Part shown: positions 8,452 to 17,433 of the stretch, piece by piece
Layout of the letters: each line of letters starts with the position of its first letter
How positions within the stretch are numbered: position 1 is the stretch's first letter
NCBI RefSeq assembly: GCF_001705515.1
Contig: NZ_MDJS01000005.1
Location: forward strand, 341,492-405,491
Direction: 5' to 3'
DNA length: 64,000 nt
DNA from: Mucilaginibacter sp. PPCGB 2223
GTDB taxonomy: Bacteria; Bacteroidota; Bacteroidia; Sphingobacteriales; Sphingobacteriaceae
Program-made: the position numbers and the translations under genes
Notes under the pieces: model-generated
Database searches by the model: none
What the model was told of the DNA's origin: nothing
The model's input: the letters and a program-made list of their open reading frames with translations, nothing else

Positions 8452-10131
8452 ATGACGAAATTGATGCCCGCGACGAACATACGTTGGCTTTATACTTTGG
8501 TTTTTATCGCCGTTTTATTAAATCTTAGCGGGCTATTTGTTACCATTATGGCGCCCGACGGGGCCTTGTATGCAACCATTGCTAAAACAATGGTGCTGCA
8601 TAACAACTATACCGACCTTTTTGCCGAGGGCCGCAACTGGCTCGATAAACCACATTTCCCGTTCTGGATCATCGCACTATCGTTTAAATGCTTTGGCTTT
8701 ACTACCTGGGCCTATAAACTGCCTGCCATCTTATTTTTGCTGATGGGCGCACGGTATACCTACCTCTTCGCCAAAAAGCTTTATAACGAACAGGTGGCGC
8801 TATGGTCGGTATTGATATTGCTAACTGCCGAGCACATCATCATATCTAACCAGGATGTGCGTGCCGAACCCTACCTTACCGGGCTGATCATCGCCTCGGT
8901 GTACCATTTTTACCGGTCGTACACGGCTAAAAACTGGTGGCATTTACTTTTGGGCTGTGCGTTTGCCGCCTGCGCCATCATGACCAAGGGCATGTTTGCC
9001 GTTATCCCCATTGGCGGAGCCCTGGCCGGGGATATGATCATCAAAAAACAATGGCGCGGGTTATTTAACCTGCGATGGCTTGTGGCAATTATACTAACCG
9101 GCATATTTATCCTGCCCGAAATATATTGCCTTTACCACCAGTTTGATCTGCACCCCGAAAAAGTAGTGTTCGGGCACGATCATGTTTCGGGCGTCAGGTT
9201 CTTTTTCTGGGATAGCCAGTTCGGGCGGTTTTTTAATACCGGGCCGATTAAGGGCCACGGCGACCCAACATTTTTTATCCATACCACTTTGTGGGCCTTT
9301 TTACCCTGGTCGTTGCTGTTGTTTGCGGCGATATTTCAATTTTTTAAGCAGAAAGGCAAAAACGTTAAGCAGGCCGAGTGGTACTGCATCTGCGGTTCGC
9401 TCTTGACATTCCTGCTGTTTTCGGCGTCGAAATTTCAATTGCCTTTTTACCTCAATATCGTATACCCCTTCTTCGCCATCATTACGGCACAATACCTGGC
9501 CGGGGTTAAAGGTGTAAAAAGCATCCGGGCTATCCGCGTCACGCAAATTATGATTGCGGTTTTGATGTTATTGCTGATAGTCGCTCTTCAAATCTTCTTC
9601 AAACCCGAAAGCATGACTTTGCTTACTGGAATCATATTGTTGTTGTTGCTTTCAGCGATGATCTTCTTTCCCGGAAAGGCAACTACGATTAGCTGGCAAA
9701 AAACAGCGATCGTCACATTCCTGGCTGCCTGCATTGTTAATCTTTATCTCAACCTGGCTTTCTATCCATCCTTACTAAAATACCAGAGCGGCAGCGAGGC
9801 GGCAATATGGCTCAATCAAAACAACCCGCAAAAGCTGCCGGTAGTGCAATGCCTTCACCCCGGCGATTATGCCTACCCGCTGGAGTTTTACCTCGATAGC
9901 CATCTGTTTACCATAGATCAGGACGGTAAGGGCGAAATACCCCCAAAACCTTTTTTGATATACGGCTATCCCGAAAACATTGATGCCTTAAAAAGCAAAG
10001 GCTGGCACATTGGGCCGGCGATAAAAACATTTGACAGGTACTGGATAACCAAACTGAAGCCAAAGTTTTTAAACAGCAGTACACGCGCGCAAACGCTTGA
10101 ACATGTAGAGGTTGTGATAGTAAATCCTTAA
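8452..10131 (+). CDS. GT39/ArnT-type membrane glycosyltransferase
   Basis: A 559-residue protein with about a dozen hydrophobic segments and the PMT/ArnT-like luminal region APDGALYATIAKTMV followed by NWLDKPHFPFWI near the N-terminus. Such enzymes move a sugar from a polyprenyl-phosphate carrier to a lipid or protein on the periplasmic side. Acceptor and sugar are unknown. The position of the -7 box suggests Met5 (8464) may be the true start. It converges on the asparagine-synthetase-like gene with a 6-base gap. Confidence 0.85.
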   Translation: MTKLMPATNIRWLYTLVFIAVLLNLSGLFVTIMAPDGALYATIAKTMVLHNNYTDLFAEGRNWLDKPHFPFWIIALSFKCFGFTTWAYKLPAILFLLMGARYTYLFAKKLYNEQVALWSVLILLTAEHIIISNQDVRAEPYLTGLIIASVYHFYRSYTAKNWWHLLLGCAFAACAIMTKGMFAVIPIGGALAGDMIIKKQWRGLFNLRWLVAIILTGIFILPEIYCLYHQFDLHPEKVVFGHDHVSGVRFFFWDSQFGRFFNTGPIKGHGDPTFFIHTTLWAFLPWSLLLFAAIFQFFKQKGKNVKQAEWYCICGSLLTFLLFSASKFQLPFYLNIVYPFFAIITAQYLAGVKGVKSIRAIRVTQIMIAVLMLLLIVALQIFFKPESMTLLTGIILLLLLSAMIFFPGKATTISWQKTAIVTFLAACIVNLYLNLAFYPSLLKYQSGSEAAIWLNQNNPQKLPVVQCLHPGDYAYPLEFYLDSHLFTIDQDGKGEIPPKPFLIYGYPENIDALKSKGWHIGPAIKTFDRYWITKLKPKFLNSSTRAQTLEHVEVVIVNP

Positions 10132-10137
10132 CCGCGT

Positions 10138-12015
10138 TTATTTAAACGCATCGGGGTTTTGCTCGAGCCAGCGCAAAAGTGTTGCATCAAAGCCCACGTT
10201 TTTAGGCCTTTTACTGTTGAGCAAAGGGTTATTGCCGATGTTTTTAAGCAATTGCTCCAGTGCCTTTTGTTGCTCATCGCGCCGTTGTTTAATCACCGCT
10301 TCATCTTTTATGGGCTCGCGGTATGGCGCCATGCCGCCAAATTTATTATCGCGTTCCAGTACCTCCCGGGGTAAAAAATCCTTAAGCGCTTTGCGGTAAG
10401 CGGTACGGTTCAGATCGCCTTCGTACTTCAGGTCATTAGGTAACGACAGGTAATATTGCGTCAGCCGGATATCGGCCATGGGGAAACGGGGTTCAAAACC
10501 AAAATACAGGCCATAACGGGTTTCACTTTCCATACGGGCGGGCAAATGATTACGCAAAAAGCGATGCTTTTGATAATGGCGATAGCTTTTATACTGCTCT
10601 TCTTTGAGGGGGGTGAGCCAATTAGCGTCGCCGGTTTTACGCAGGTACTCGGCAGGGATATCATAAGTTTTAAGCGATTTTTTGACGTGCTTGTTATGCA
10701 GGCCCCACCTGGTTTTAAGCAGGTGCATGTTATAACGCACCGAATAGGGTATAAAAGGCTCTATCTTATAAAAACCCGGAAATTTTTTCTTAGCCAGGAA
10801 ATATTTAAGGTATTGCTTTTTATCCAGGTAATCTAAAAAGTAGTATTTGCCGCGGTAGGTTACCATCTCATCGCCGGGGAAGCCCGAAAACAAAGTCCGG
10901 ATGCCCTGCTGCTGTGCAACCCTGCGGATGGGAACCTGCCACATCTGGTGCCAGTTTTCGAGTCCGTCGTTCACCTCCAGTAAAAAATCGTTATCGGCAA
11001 AAGGCCTGGTATAATCGTCGGCAACGGTATAAATGGCATTTTCGATATGGTTAAAGTTTACCACAGCATCAATCCAGGTACGCTCGCTCTCGGCCAGTAT
11101 CTTCTCATCAGTAACATCCCTGGGTACCGTATTGGATATGGTGATCAGGTTTTTACCCTCCCGTTGTAAAAAATGCGCTGCCACGCCGGTAATGCCCGAC
11201 GAGTCCATGCCGCCGCTTAATTCAACACCGATAGGGTAGGCGCTTCGCAAACGGCATTTTACCGCGGCTTTAAAATGATCGAGCAGGCCATCGTAATAAT
11301 CCTGCCGGTTGGCAAAATGGAGTTCTGTTTCGGCATCCATATCCCAGTATTGCAGCAACCTTAACTCATTTTTCGGCTGATGTACAGTTAAGGTATGGGC
11401 AGGCTCAAGGCGCTTTATCTTCTCATAAACAGTGCTATCCAAAGTTTGCTCAGCCGTGCGAATGAGATAATTATATACAAATTGCTTATTGATGCTTTTA
11501 TCTATCCCCGGCAAGGCAAGCAAGCCCTTCTTCTCTGTCGCAAAGGCAAAAAAGCGTTCATCCTGGTAATAAAAAAAGGGTTTGATGCCCATGTGGTCGC
11601 GGGCGCAAAAAAGTCTTTGTTCGTTTTCATCCCAAATGGCAAAGGCAAAATCGCCGATCAGGTGTGTGGCGCAATCCTCGCCGTATTTTTGGTATGCTTT
11701 TAATATCAAGGCGCTGTCGGGTACCTCATCAGCATTAGCCTTGCTGGCATCTAATTTACTGAAAAGTTCATCACGGTTATCCAGCCGGGCATCGGCAGTA
11801 ATGGTTAAATTGCTGCCGGCTTCGTGCAGCGGCATTTTTTCGTGCAGCGATTCGGGCGTATTGTATAACATCAAATGCCCTAAGCCGACAGAACCGCCGA
11901 CCCACATACCTTTGGCGCCGACATCCCAATGTGCCAATGGCTGTTCCATCACGGCCAGGTCGGCCGTGGTAACCGGTTTTTGATCATAGTGGAGTATTCC
12001 GTAAATCGAGCTCAT
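10138..12015 (-). CDS. Asparagine synthetase/lasso-cyclase-like amide-forming enzyme without glutaminase Cys
   Basis: A 625-residue two-domain protein. The N-terminal half keeps the class II glutaminase fold (TADARLDNRDEL, FCARDHMGIKPFFYY) but begins MSSIYG, so the catalytic Cys2 of glutamine-dependent AsnB is replaced by Ser. The C-terminal half has the ATP-pyrophosphatase loop LSGGMDSS (residues 266-273) and a GFPGDE variant of the usual GGDE. The N-terminal pattern resembles lasso-peptide isopeptide cyclases and related enzymes that activate a carboxylate with ATP and join it to an amine other than Gln-derived ammonia. No lasso precursor, leader-binding protein or leader protease is nearby, so the substrate is open. 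It follows the SET gene on the same strand with a 33-base gap. Confidence 0.87.
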   Translation of the reverse strand: MSSIYGILHYDQKPVTTADLAVMEQPLAHWDVGAKGMWVGGSVGLGHLMLYNTPESLHEKMPLHEAGSNLTITADARLDNRDELFSKLDASKANADEVPDSALILKAYQKYGEDCATHLIGDFAFAIWDENEQRLFCARDHMGIKPFFYYQDERFFAFATEKKGLLALPGIDKSINKQFVYNYLIRTAEQTLDSTVYEKIKRLEPAHTLTVHQPKNELRLLQYWDMDAETELHFANRQDYYDGLLDHFKAAVKCRLRSAYPIGVELSGGMDSSGITGVAAHFLQREGKNLITISNTVPRDVTDEKILAESERTWIDAVVNFNHIENAIYTVADDYTRPFADNDFLLEVNDGLENWHQMWQVPIRRVAQQQGIRTLFSGFPGDEMVTYRGKYYFLDYLDKKQYLKYFLAKKKFPGFYKIEPFIPYSVRYNMHLLKTRWGLHNKHVKKSLKTYDIPAEYLRKTGDANWLTPLKEEQYKSYRHYQKHRFLRNHLPARMESETRYGLYFGFEPRFPMADIRLTQYYLSLPNDLKYEGDLNRTAYRKALKDFLPREVLERDNKFGGMAPYREPIKDEAVIKQRRDEQQKALEQLLKNIGNNPLLNSKRPKNVGFDATLLRWLEQNPDAFK

Positions 12016-12048
12016 GCTTTAAAAAGGGGAAGGTCAGCAATGTGCTGA

Positions 12049-12681
12049 TTATTTGATCTTGGGTTGAATATTGGCTTTGTGAAATTTAGCAATAGCGTCA
12101 GTTTTGCCAACCTGTTTCCAAAAGTCGCGGATGATCCAATACTTGGTGCCATAGGTTACGAATATTTCTTCATCCTTTTCAATGCGCTGCCGGGCGGTAA
12201 TGGTCGCCACTTCGGTTTTGAAGTTCATTTCCTGACGGGTATTCGGCCCGTCGGAGTGGTTATAGAGCGAGATGTAACCAAACGGGAAATATTGAAATGC
12301 GCCATAAGTTTTACATTCCGGGCACTCGCATTGCTGATTGGCCCAAACGTAATCACCCAAAACCGGGTCGTGCGAGATTTTCGATCGGCTACCCAGCTTC
12401 AGCAGTTTGCTTTGCTCTATCATTTCGCCCTCTTCGATGGCTTCGCGGGCAAAAACACCGTAACCATGTACGGCCGATTTCCGGGGCTCTATTTTTGACG
12501 ACAGGCCCCATAAAACTTCGGGGCTCTCTTCTCTGATCTTACAAAGCGGCAGCGCATCATCGTCAGTTTGCTCATCGCTCACCAGTTTAAAATTGTCCTC
12601 GTTAAATAATAACCTGCTGTTTTTAAGCTCGGGATGGGCCGCCAATAAGGCCAGGATATCTTTTTCAAGCTCACTTTTCAT
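12049..12681 (-). CDS. SET-domain protein, putative lysine methyltransferase
   Basis: A 210-residue protein from the ATG at 12679-12681; an upstream in-frame ATG would add 16 residues without family character. SET motifs are visible: SAVHGYGVFA, the YNHSDGPNT box (NHxxxPN) and EIFVTYG near the end; a CECPEC pair sits between them. SET proteins transfer methyl from SAM to protein lysines. It lies upstream of the asparagine-synthetase-like gene on the same strand, so they are probably co-transcribed, and is divergent from a 2OG oxygenase. Confidence 0.85.
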   Translation of the reverse strand: MKSELEKDILALLAAHPELKNSRLLFNEDNFKLVSDEQTDDDALPLCKIREESPEVLWGLSSKIEPRKSAVHGYGVFAREAIEEGEMIEQSKLLKLGSRSKISHDPVLGDYVWANQQCECPECKTYGAFQYFPFGYISLYNHSDGPNTRQEMNFKTEVATITARQRIEKDEEIFVTYGTKYWIIRDFWKQVGKTDAIAKFHKANIQPKIK

Positions 12682-12815
12682 AATTCGGGTTCGATCAGAG
12701 CCTGCAATATACAACAAATAGAGAAACATATTGCCCCGAAAGCAATAGCCAAGTACGGGCTCCGGATTTAATTTTTATATTTATCCCACAAAAACCTTTT
12801 AATTCGGCATATAGA

Positions 12816-13370
12816 GTGAGCGATAACAGCTTTAAAGATAACGGATATAAGTTTGTAAAAGGCCTGGTTGACGACACATCGGCTTACTGGAAGATCATGA
12901 ACCGCCTGGTAGAGTTGGGCAAGGGTAAACAAGACCCGCAGGTACCCGGTTCGCAGGGGTTTTATAAAGAACCTTTTTTCGAAAAACTGCTCGAGCATTT
13001 ATTGCCCGACGTAGAGCAGCAATCGGGTTATAAGCTGTATAAAACGTATAGTTACGCCCGCCAGTATCATTTGGGCGAAGAGTTGAAAATACATCGCGAC
13101 CGCCATGCCTGCGAAGTAACCGTAAGCTTATGTTTGGGTAACGAAGGCCAACCATGGCCCTTATGGCTTAAAGACAGGAGCGGGCAAAACCATGCTTTTG
13201 CACTGGAAGCGGGCGACGCTTTTATTTTTAAAGGCATCGAACTGGTACACTGGCGCGAACCCAATACCTTTGGCGCCTGCTCACAGGTTTTTTTACATTA
13301 TGTAGATCGGGATGGGCCGTATGCCGCCGAAAAGGACGACCTGAACAGAAAAGGGCACCAGGGCTATTAA
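12816..13370 (+). CDS. 2OG-Fe(II) oxygenase-like protein
   Basis: A 184-residue protein starting at a GTG. It shows an HxD iron-binding pair in KIHRDRHACEVTVSL and a distal His in KGIELVHWREPN followed by a Val-Phe-Leu-His-Tyr strand, matching the double-stranded beta-helix of 2-oxoglutarate dioxygenases that hydroxylate amino acids or proteins. The basic residue that holds 2OG is not certain. It is divergent from the SET/asparagine-synthetase-like pair and converges on a second oxygenase. Confidence 0.75.
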   Translation: MSDNSFKDNGYKFVKGLVDDTSAYWKIMNRLVELGKGKQDPQVPGSQGFYKEPFFEKLLEHLLPDVEQQSGYKLYKTYSYARQYHLGEELKIHRDRHACEVTVSLCLGNEGQPWPLWLKDRSGQNHAFALEAGDAFIFKGIELVHWREPNTFGACSQVFLHYVDRDGPYAAEKDDLNRKGHQGY

Positions 13371-13421
13371 AAACATCGGATTTTTAATGCCGAATAACGG
13401 AGTTAAGCTCAACATCCGATA

Positions 13422-14069
13422 TTATTGCGCTGCCGGCGGGCTTGAGTCTTCAGCCTGTTTTTCTTCTTCAACTTTTCGCCAAAGCCATCCATTTAACGTA
13501 AAGCGGCCATCGGCAAACTCCTGGCTGGGGCAGCTTACCGGGTGCACGGCATGCAACAATGACGAATCGAAAAAAACGATCGAGTTATTATCGGGAGGCA
13601 CGATAAGCGGCTTGGGTTTGTTTCGCAAAAAAAGCAGTTGCCCGCCTTCAAATTTCCTGGGGATAGAATGAAAATAATAAACAAAGGTAATTACGCGGTT
13701 TTTTAATGTTCCTTTGCCGTTATCAATATGCGGTTTATAAAATTCGCCGTTATTATGACTGGTAAGGTGCATCTCTACAGCTCCCAATTCAAATGGTTCA
13801 ATGCCCAGTTTCTCCACTATCTGCTCAAATTCGCTTCTTATTTTTTGGGCCAGTATCTTATAAAACTCTTTAAAATCCTTTGGTGGTAATGATAGCGAGT
13901 GGCGGTAGTTTTCGTTAAGAGCGCCCTCGCCATCAAGGCCAACCGTCATGGTATGGGTAAAATCGGCCTGTTTGGCGATGGCATGAGCAAACAGACGGGC
14001 ATTGGTTTCCAGGTCGAAATAGTCGATATAAATCAGACAGGAGTTATTTTCGATTAAGGTATCCGCCAT
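13422..14069 (-). CDS. 2OG-Fe(II) oxygenase, prolyl-4-hydroxylase type
   Basis: A 215-residue protein of the P4Hc type. The facial triad is readable: YKPHIDNGKG (HxD) and LLHAVHPVS (distal His), with the 2OG-binding Arg in GRFTLNGWLWR. These enzymes hydroxylate prolyl or other side chains using O2 and 2-oxoglutarate. The last 15 residues are Glu/Gln/Pro-rich and probably disordered. It converges on the other oxygenase and lies upstream of neither; purN follows on its upstream side on the same strand. Confidence 0.88.
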   Translation of the reverse strand: MADTLIENNSCLIYIDYFDLETNARLFAHAIAKQADFTHTMTVGLDGEGALNENYRHSLSLPPKDFKEFYKILAQKIRSEFEQIVEKLGIEPFELGAVEMHLTSHNNGEFYKPHIDNGKGTLKNRVITFVYYFHSIPRKFEGGQLLFLRNKPKPLIVPPDNNSIVFFDSSLLHAVHPVSCPSQEFADGRFTLNGWLWRKVEEEKQAEDSSPPAAQ

Positions 14070-14129
14070 CAGGAGTATTTTTACAAGATAAATGTAAGGC
14101 TTTTACCTGTATTGAAAAACGGGTGCGGC

Positions 14130-14708
14130 TTACGATTTCATTTTTTTCAGCAAACCTTCGATCACTTTGGCAAAATGGGCATGTTCCAATTGCTGGCCCT
14201 TAAATTTCACCATTTCGAGGTCGTCGTCGGGCTCGATCTTAAAGCGCGACTGATGGATGATCTCACCTTCGTCAAAATGTTCGTTCACAAAATGGATGGT
14301 GATGCCCGATTCTTCTTCTTTGGCGGCCAGTATTGCATTGTGTACCCTATCGCCATACATGCCCTTACCGCCGTATTTGGGCAGCAGCGCAGGGTGGATG
14401 TTGATGATCTTGTTGGGGAAGGCCTGTAAGAGCGATTGCGGAACGAGCCATAAAAAACCGGCCAGTACGATCAGGTCGATCTGCAGGTTTTTCAGCAGGC
14501 GGATGATCTCGTCGGTTTCGTAAAACTCGTGCTTGTCAAAAATATGCGATGGGATCTCAAAGTTATCGGCCCGCTGTAAAACGTAAGCTTCGGGGTTATT
14601 GGTTAAAATAAGTGATACTTCAGCGATGGTGCTGCGTTTAAAGTGCTCCATTATTTTTTGGGCGTTTGAGCCCGAGCCTGAAGCAAAAATGGCAATGCGT
14701 TTTTTCAA
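14130..14708 (-). CDS. purN: Phosphoribosylglycinamide formyltransferase
   Basis: A 192-residue GAR transformylase that transfers a formyl group from 10-formyl-THF to GAR in purine synthesis. Visible are IAIFASGSGSNAQ at the N-terminus, the catalytic NxH in INIHPALLPKYGGKGMYG and the catalytic Asp in FVNEHFDEGEII. Length is normal. The start is the ATG at 14708. Confidence 0.96.
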   Translation of the reverse strand: MKKRIAIFASGSGSNAQKIMEHFKRSTIAEVSLILTNNPEAYVLQRADNFEIPSHIFDKHEFYETDEIIRLLKNLQIDLIVLAGFLWLVPQSLLQAFPNKIINIHPALLPKYGGKGMYGDRVHNAILAAKEEESGITIHFVNEHFDEGEIIHQSRFKIEPDDDLEMVKFKGQQLEHAHFAKVIEGLLKKMKS

Positions 14709-14787
14709 GTATTCCGTTTTTTGGTTGAGCTTTCCTCAAATATAAAATATTGTACGTTGATTACTAAAAAATTAGAAAAAAGGTTGC

Positions 14788-15297
14788 TTAGCGCGAATGC
14801 ACGAACCCATACCTGGTAATCGTACGTACCGTGGTTGCTTTGTAGTAAGCTTGTATATCGCCGGTTTTGAGTACCAGCGAGTATTGCCCGAGGTTATCGA
14901 TCAGCGCCGCCTGAAAAGCTTTAACAGTTACTTTATTACCTTTCGAGGTATCCTGTGCCGACATATTGCAGCTTAGGGTAAGGTTATCCTGGTCGACGTT
15001 CCAGGTGCCCGATGAATTTTGTGTAATACAATGGTAATTACTATAACTGCAAGTGCCGTCGGCGTTAAAGATATACACCTGATCTGCTGCGCAGGTGGCG
15101 TTCAGTGTATCGGTTTTACCTTGCGTATCGCCAACATAGTGCAACACGGTTACTGATGCCAGCGTCCATTTGCCGTTGGTTAAAAAGTAGGCCAAAGTAT
15201 CGCCGTTATCTTTTTTGCAGGAGTTGAAAAACAGTGTAACGGCAGCCAGGCACAACAGCGCAAAAAACGGAACTTTATATTTAGCAGTTATAAACAC
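14788..15297 (-). CDS. Lipocalin-like lipoprotein
   Basis: A 169-residue exported lipoprotein: hydrophobic segment ending FFNSCKKDN, a signal peptidase II site. The rest alternates short strands (KWTLASVTVLHYVG, YIFNADGTCSYSNYHC, SGTWNVDQDNLTLSC) typical of the lipocalin-like proteins of Bacteroidota. Ligand and role are unknown. It stands alone. Confidence 0.7.
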   Translation of the reverse strand: MFITAKYKVPFFALLCLAAVTLFFNSCKKDNGDTLAYFLTNGKWTLASVTVLHYVGDTQGKTDTLNATCAADQVYIFNADGTCSYSNYHCITQNSSGTWNVDQDNLTLSCNMSAQDTSKGNKVTVKAFQAALIDNLGQYSLVLKTGDIQAYYKATTVRTITRYGFVHSR

Positions 15298-15420
15298 AGG
15301 TCAAAATAACGAAAAATGCAGGGATTTATGATTGGAAAAGTTTATGAAAGTATTTATATGCTAGTAGCGTAAAGGTTGGGTAATCCGGGGATAGGGTAAT
15401 ATATGGGTTTGTTTTTTTCC

Positions 15421-15503
15421 GGGCGTTTCCCTGCGGGCCGCGCTTTCCGCTCATACTGCACAAGGCATTAGCCACGGGCCGGTATCCGCTGCAATCGCTA
15501 ACG
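15421..15503. repeat. Dispersed GGGCGTTTCCCTGCGGGCCG element, copy A
   Basis: The unit runs from GGGCGTTTCCCTGCGGG through CGCTTTCCGCTCATACTGC to TATCCGCTGCAATCGCTAACG. Related copies lie at 39041-39130, 59554-59638 and 59698-59824, with a fragment at 27187-27208 in reverse. All are intergenic. No protein is encoded. Confidence 0.75.
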
Positions 15504-15513
15504 TAATTTTTTT

Positions 15514-15546
15514 CATAGCGATGGGTTTCAAAAATCCATCGCTATG
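15514..15546. repeat. Hairpin element CATAGCGATGG/CCATCGCTATG, copy 1
   Basis: Perfect 11-base arms enclose GTTTCAAAAAT. Two further copies with the same core (GATGGGTTTCAAACCCATC) lie at 43106-43144 and 43256-43284. It sits between the lipoprotein gene and the DUF885 gene and could act as a terminator or REP-like element. Confidence 0.75.
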
Positions 15547-15555
15547 AGGGATATG

Positions 15556-17337
15556 TTACTGCTTAGCAGCCCAGGCATCCATTTTAGCTTCAAAAACGCT
15601 GAGCGGCATTGCACCGTCCTTCAGCACCTGGTTATGGAATTCGGCGATGTCGAATTTGCTGCCTTGTTTTTTCTCGTAACGGGTACGCAGTTCGCGGATT
15701 TTTAATGCGCCGGTTTTATAGCTTAAAGCTTGTGCCGGGTAGGCCATGTAGCGTTCTATCTCGGCGGTGGCGCCCTGCTCGTCGATCTGCTCGTTATCCA
15801 TCATATATTTAATGGCCTGTTCGCGGGTCATGCCTTTGGTATGGATGGCCACATCGACAACCAAACGGATCGCGCGGTGTATCTCATCGCCCAGGGCGCC
15901 CATGTGCTGGTAAGGGTCGGTAAATAGTCCCAATTCCTTGCCCAGCGATTCGCAATACAATGCCCAGCCCTCTACATAAGCATTCTCATTGCCATCAAAC
16001 CTCCTGAAATCGGGCAGCGAGGTGTTTTCCTGCGTTAGCGATATCTGGTAATGATGGCCCGGAATGGCTTCGTGCAAAAACAACGATTCCATACCCGAAG
16101 TGATGTTAAACTTGGTGGCATCCAAAATAGGCACATAAAATATGCCGGGTCGGCTGCCATCCGGTGTACCCTGGTAATACTCGGCACTGGCCGATGCGGC
16201 ACGGAAAGCCTCGGTCTGCCTGATCTCGAACGGGCACTTGGGCACGTGTGTAAACTCTTTTTTCAGGTTTGGTTGCATGCGCTGGTGTATGTTCTCAAAA
16301 GCATCAAGCACTTGCTTCGGCGTTTTGAAAGGGAAAAACTTGGGGTCGTTTTTCATATAGGCGAAGAACGCCGGCAGGTCGCCCTTAAAACCTACCACGT
16401 TTTTAATACTGTCCATCGCTTTGCGTATACGCGCCACTTCGCTCAAACCGGTTTGATAGATCTGTTCAGGCGTTTTATCGGTCGTGGTCTGCAACTTAAC
16501 ATAGTAAGCGTACAAAGCATTACCATCCGGCAGCGACGACAGGCCCGATGTGCTGCGCCCCTTGGCCAGGTAAGTGCCTTTCAAATAATCGCCCAGCTTT
16601 TTGTAGGTGGGCACCACAACGGTGGTAATCGCTTTTTTATAATCGTCGGCCAGGCGTTTTTTATCAGCATCGCTAAACTCTTTCGGCAACCTGGTAATCG
16701 GGCCGTAAAACAAGCTTTTGGTCGGGTCGGTCACTACCATGGCATCCATTTGCGGTATCATTTTCACCACCAGGCTTTTGGGCAATACCATGCCAGTTTT
16801 AATGCCTTTGTTAAAATTAACTATAGCAGTATCGGCCCAAACTGCAAATGCGTTTAAGCGTTTTAGCCAGTTATCGTAATCTTTAACGTTTTTAAATGGC
16901 TGCGTGCCGCTGCCCGAGCCAAATTGCCCGATAGTAATCGGCAAGGCGTTAAACTGGTTAAAGGGCATGTATTCGGTATGGAACTTAAATCCATCCAGTG
17001 CCATTTGCGCCTCGTAGGTAAAAATATCGTAGGATAGCTGGTCGGCCTCGTTCAAATCTTCGCGTTTAAACTGTTTAACCTTATCCAGGTATTTGGTGTA
17101 GTATTCCTTATCTTCTTTCAGGTAGGCCTCCGAACCATAATTGGGCAGCAGATCGTTATAGCGGTTATCACCGTTAAAGGTGGCCGTTATCGGGTCGAGC
17201 TTGAGGCCGTCCTGGTAATAATCTTCAAAAACTTTGGCCAGGTCTTTATTACCCGCTGCTGCCGAGCCGGAGCTGTCGCCTTGTTTACAGGATGCGAGCG
17301 AACCCGCGATGAACATCATCAAAAATATTCTTTTCAT
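15556..17337 (-). CDS. DUF885 family lipoprotein, putative metallopeptidase
   Basis: A 593-residue protein with a lipoprotein signal (GSLASCKQGD). DUF885 proteins are zinc-peptidase-like, and the expected motif is present as SLFLHEAIPGHHYQISL (HExxxGHH) about residue 422. The GNENAYVEGWALYCESLG stretch with its Glu is also family-typical. Length is normal. It is probably attached to the membrane facing the periplasm and cleaves peptides, but substrates are not known. Confidence 0.9.
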   Translation of the reverse strand: MKRIFLMMFIAGSLASCKQGDSSGSAAAGNKDLAKVFEDYYQDGLKLDPITATFNGDNRYNDLLPNYGSEAYLKEDKEYYTKYLDKVKQFKREDLNEADQLSYDIFTYEAQMALDGFKFHTEYMPFNQFNALPITIGQFGSGSGTQPFKNVKDYDNWLKRLNAFAVWADTAIVNFNKGIKTGMVLPKSLVVKMIPQMDAMVVTDPTKSLFYGPITRLPKEFSDADKKRLADDYKKAITTVVVPTYKKLGDYLKGTYLAKGRSTSGLSSLPDGNALYAYYVKLQTTTDKTPEQIYQTGLSEVARIRKAMDSIKNVVGFKGDLPAFFAYMKNDPKFFPFKTPKQVLDAFENIHQRMQPNLKKEFTHVPKCPFEIRQTEAFRAASASAEYYQGTPDGSRPGIFYVPILDATKFNITSGMESLFLHEAIPGHHYQISLTQENTSLPDFRRFDGNENAYVEGWALYCESLGKELGLFTDPYQHMGALGDEIHRAIRLVVDVAIHTKGMTREQAIKYMMDNEQIDEQGATAEIERYMAYPAQALSYKTGALKIRELRTRYEKKQGSKFDIAEFHNQVLKDGAMPLSVFEAKMDAWAAKQ

Positions 17338-17433
17338 AAAATGAGGTTAGTTGTTGGGTAAAGCTAAGAAATTGACCGCAGATATTTATCTAATCGTTTG
17401 AGCTATGAGGTCGGGATTAACTATTTTAGCACG

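Noticed and set aside
10138..12015. True asparagine synthetase AsnB
   Set aside because: Residue 2 is Ser rather than Cys, and the GGDE loop is changed to GFPGDE, so glutamine-dependent asparagine synthesis is unlikely.
14069..14130. Possible RiPP precursor beside the oxygenase genes
   Set aside because: This spacer and those at 12682-12815, 13371-13421 and 14709-14787 hold no credible short gene with a leader-core pattern.
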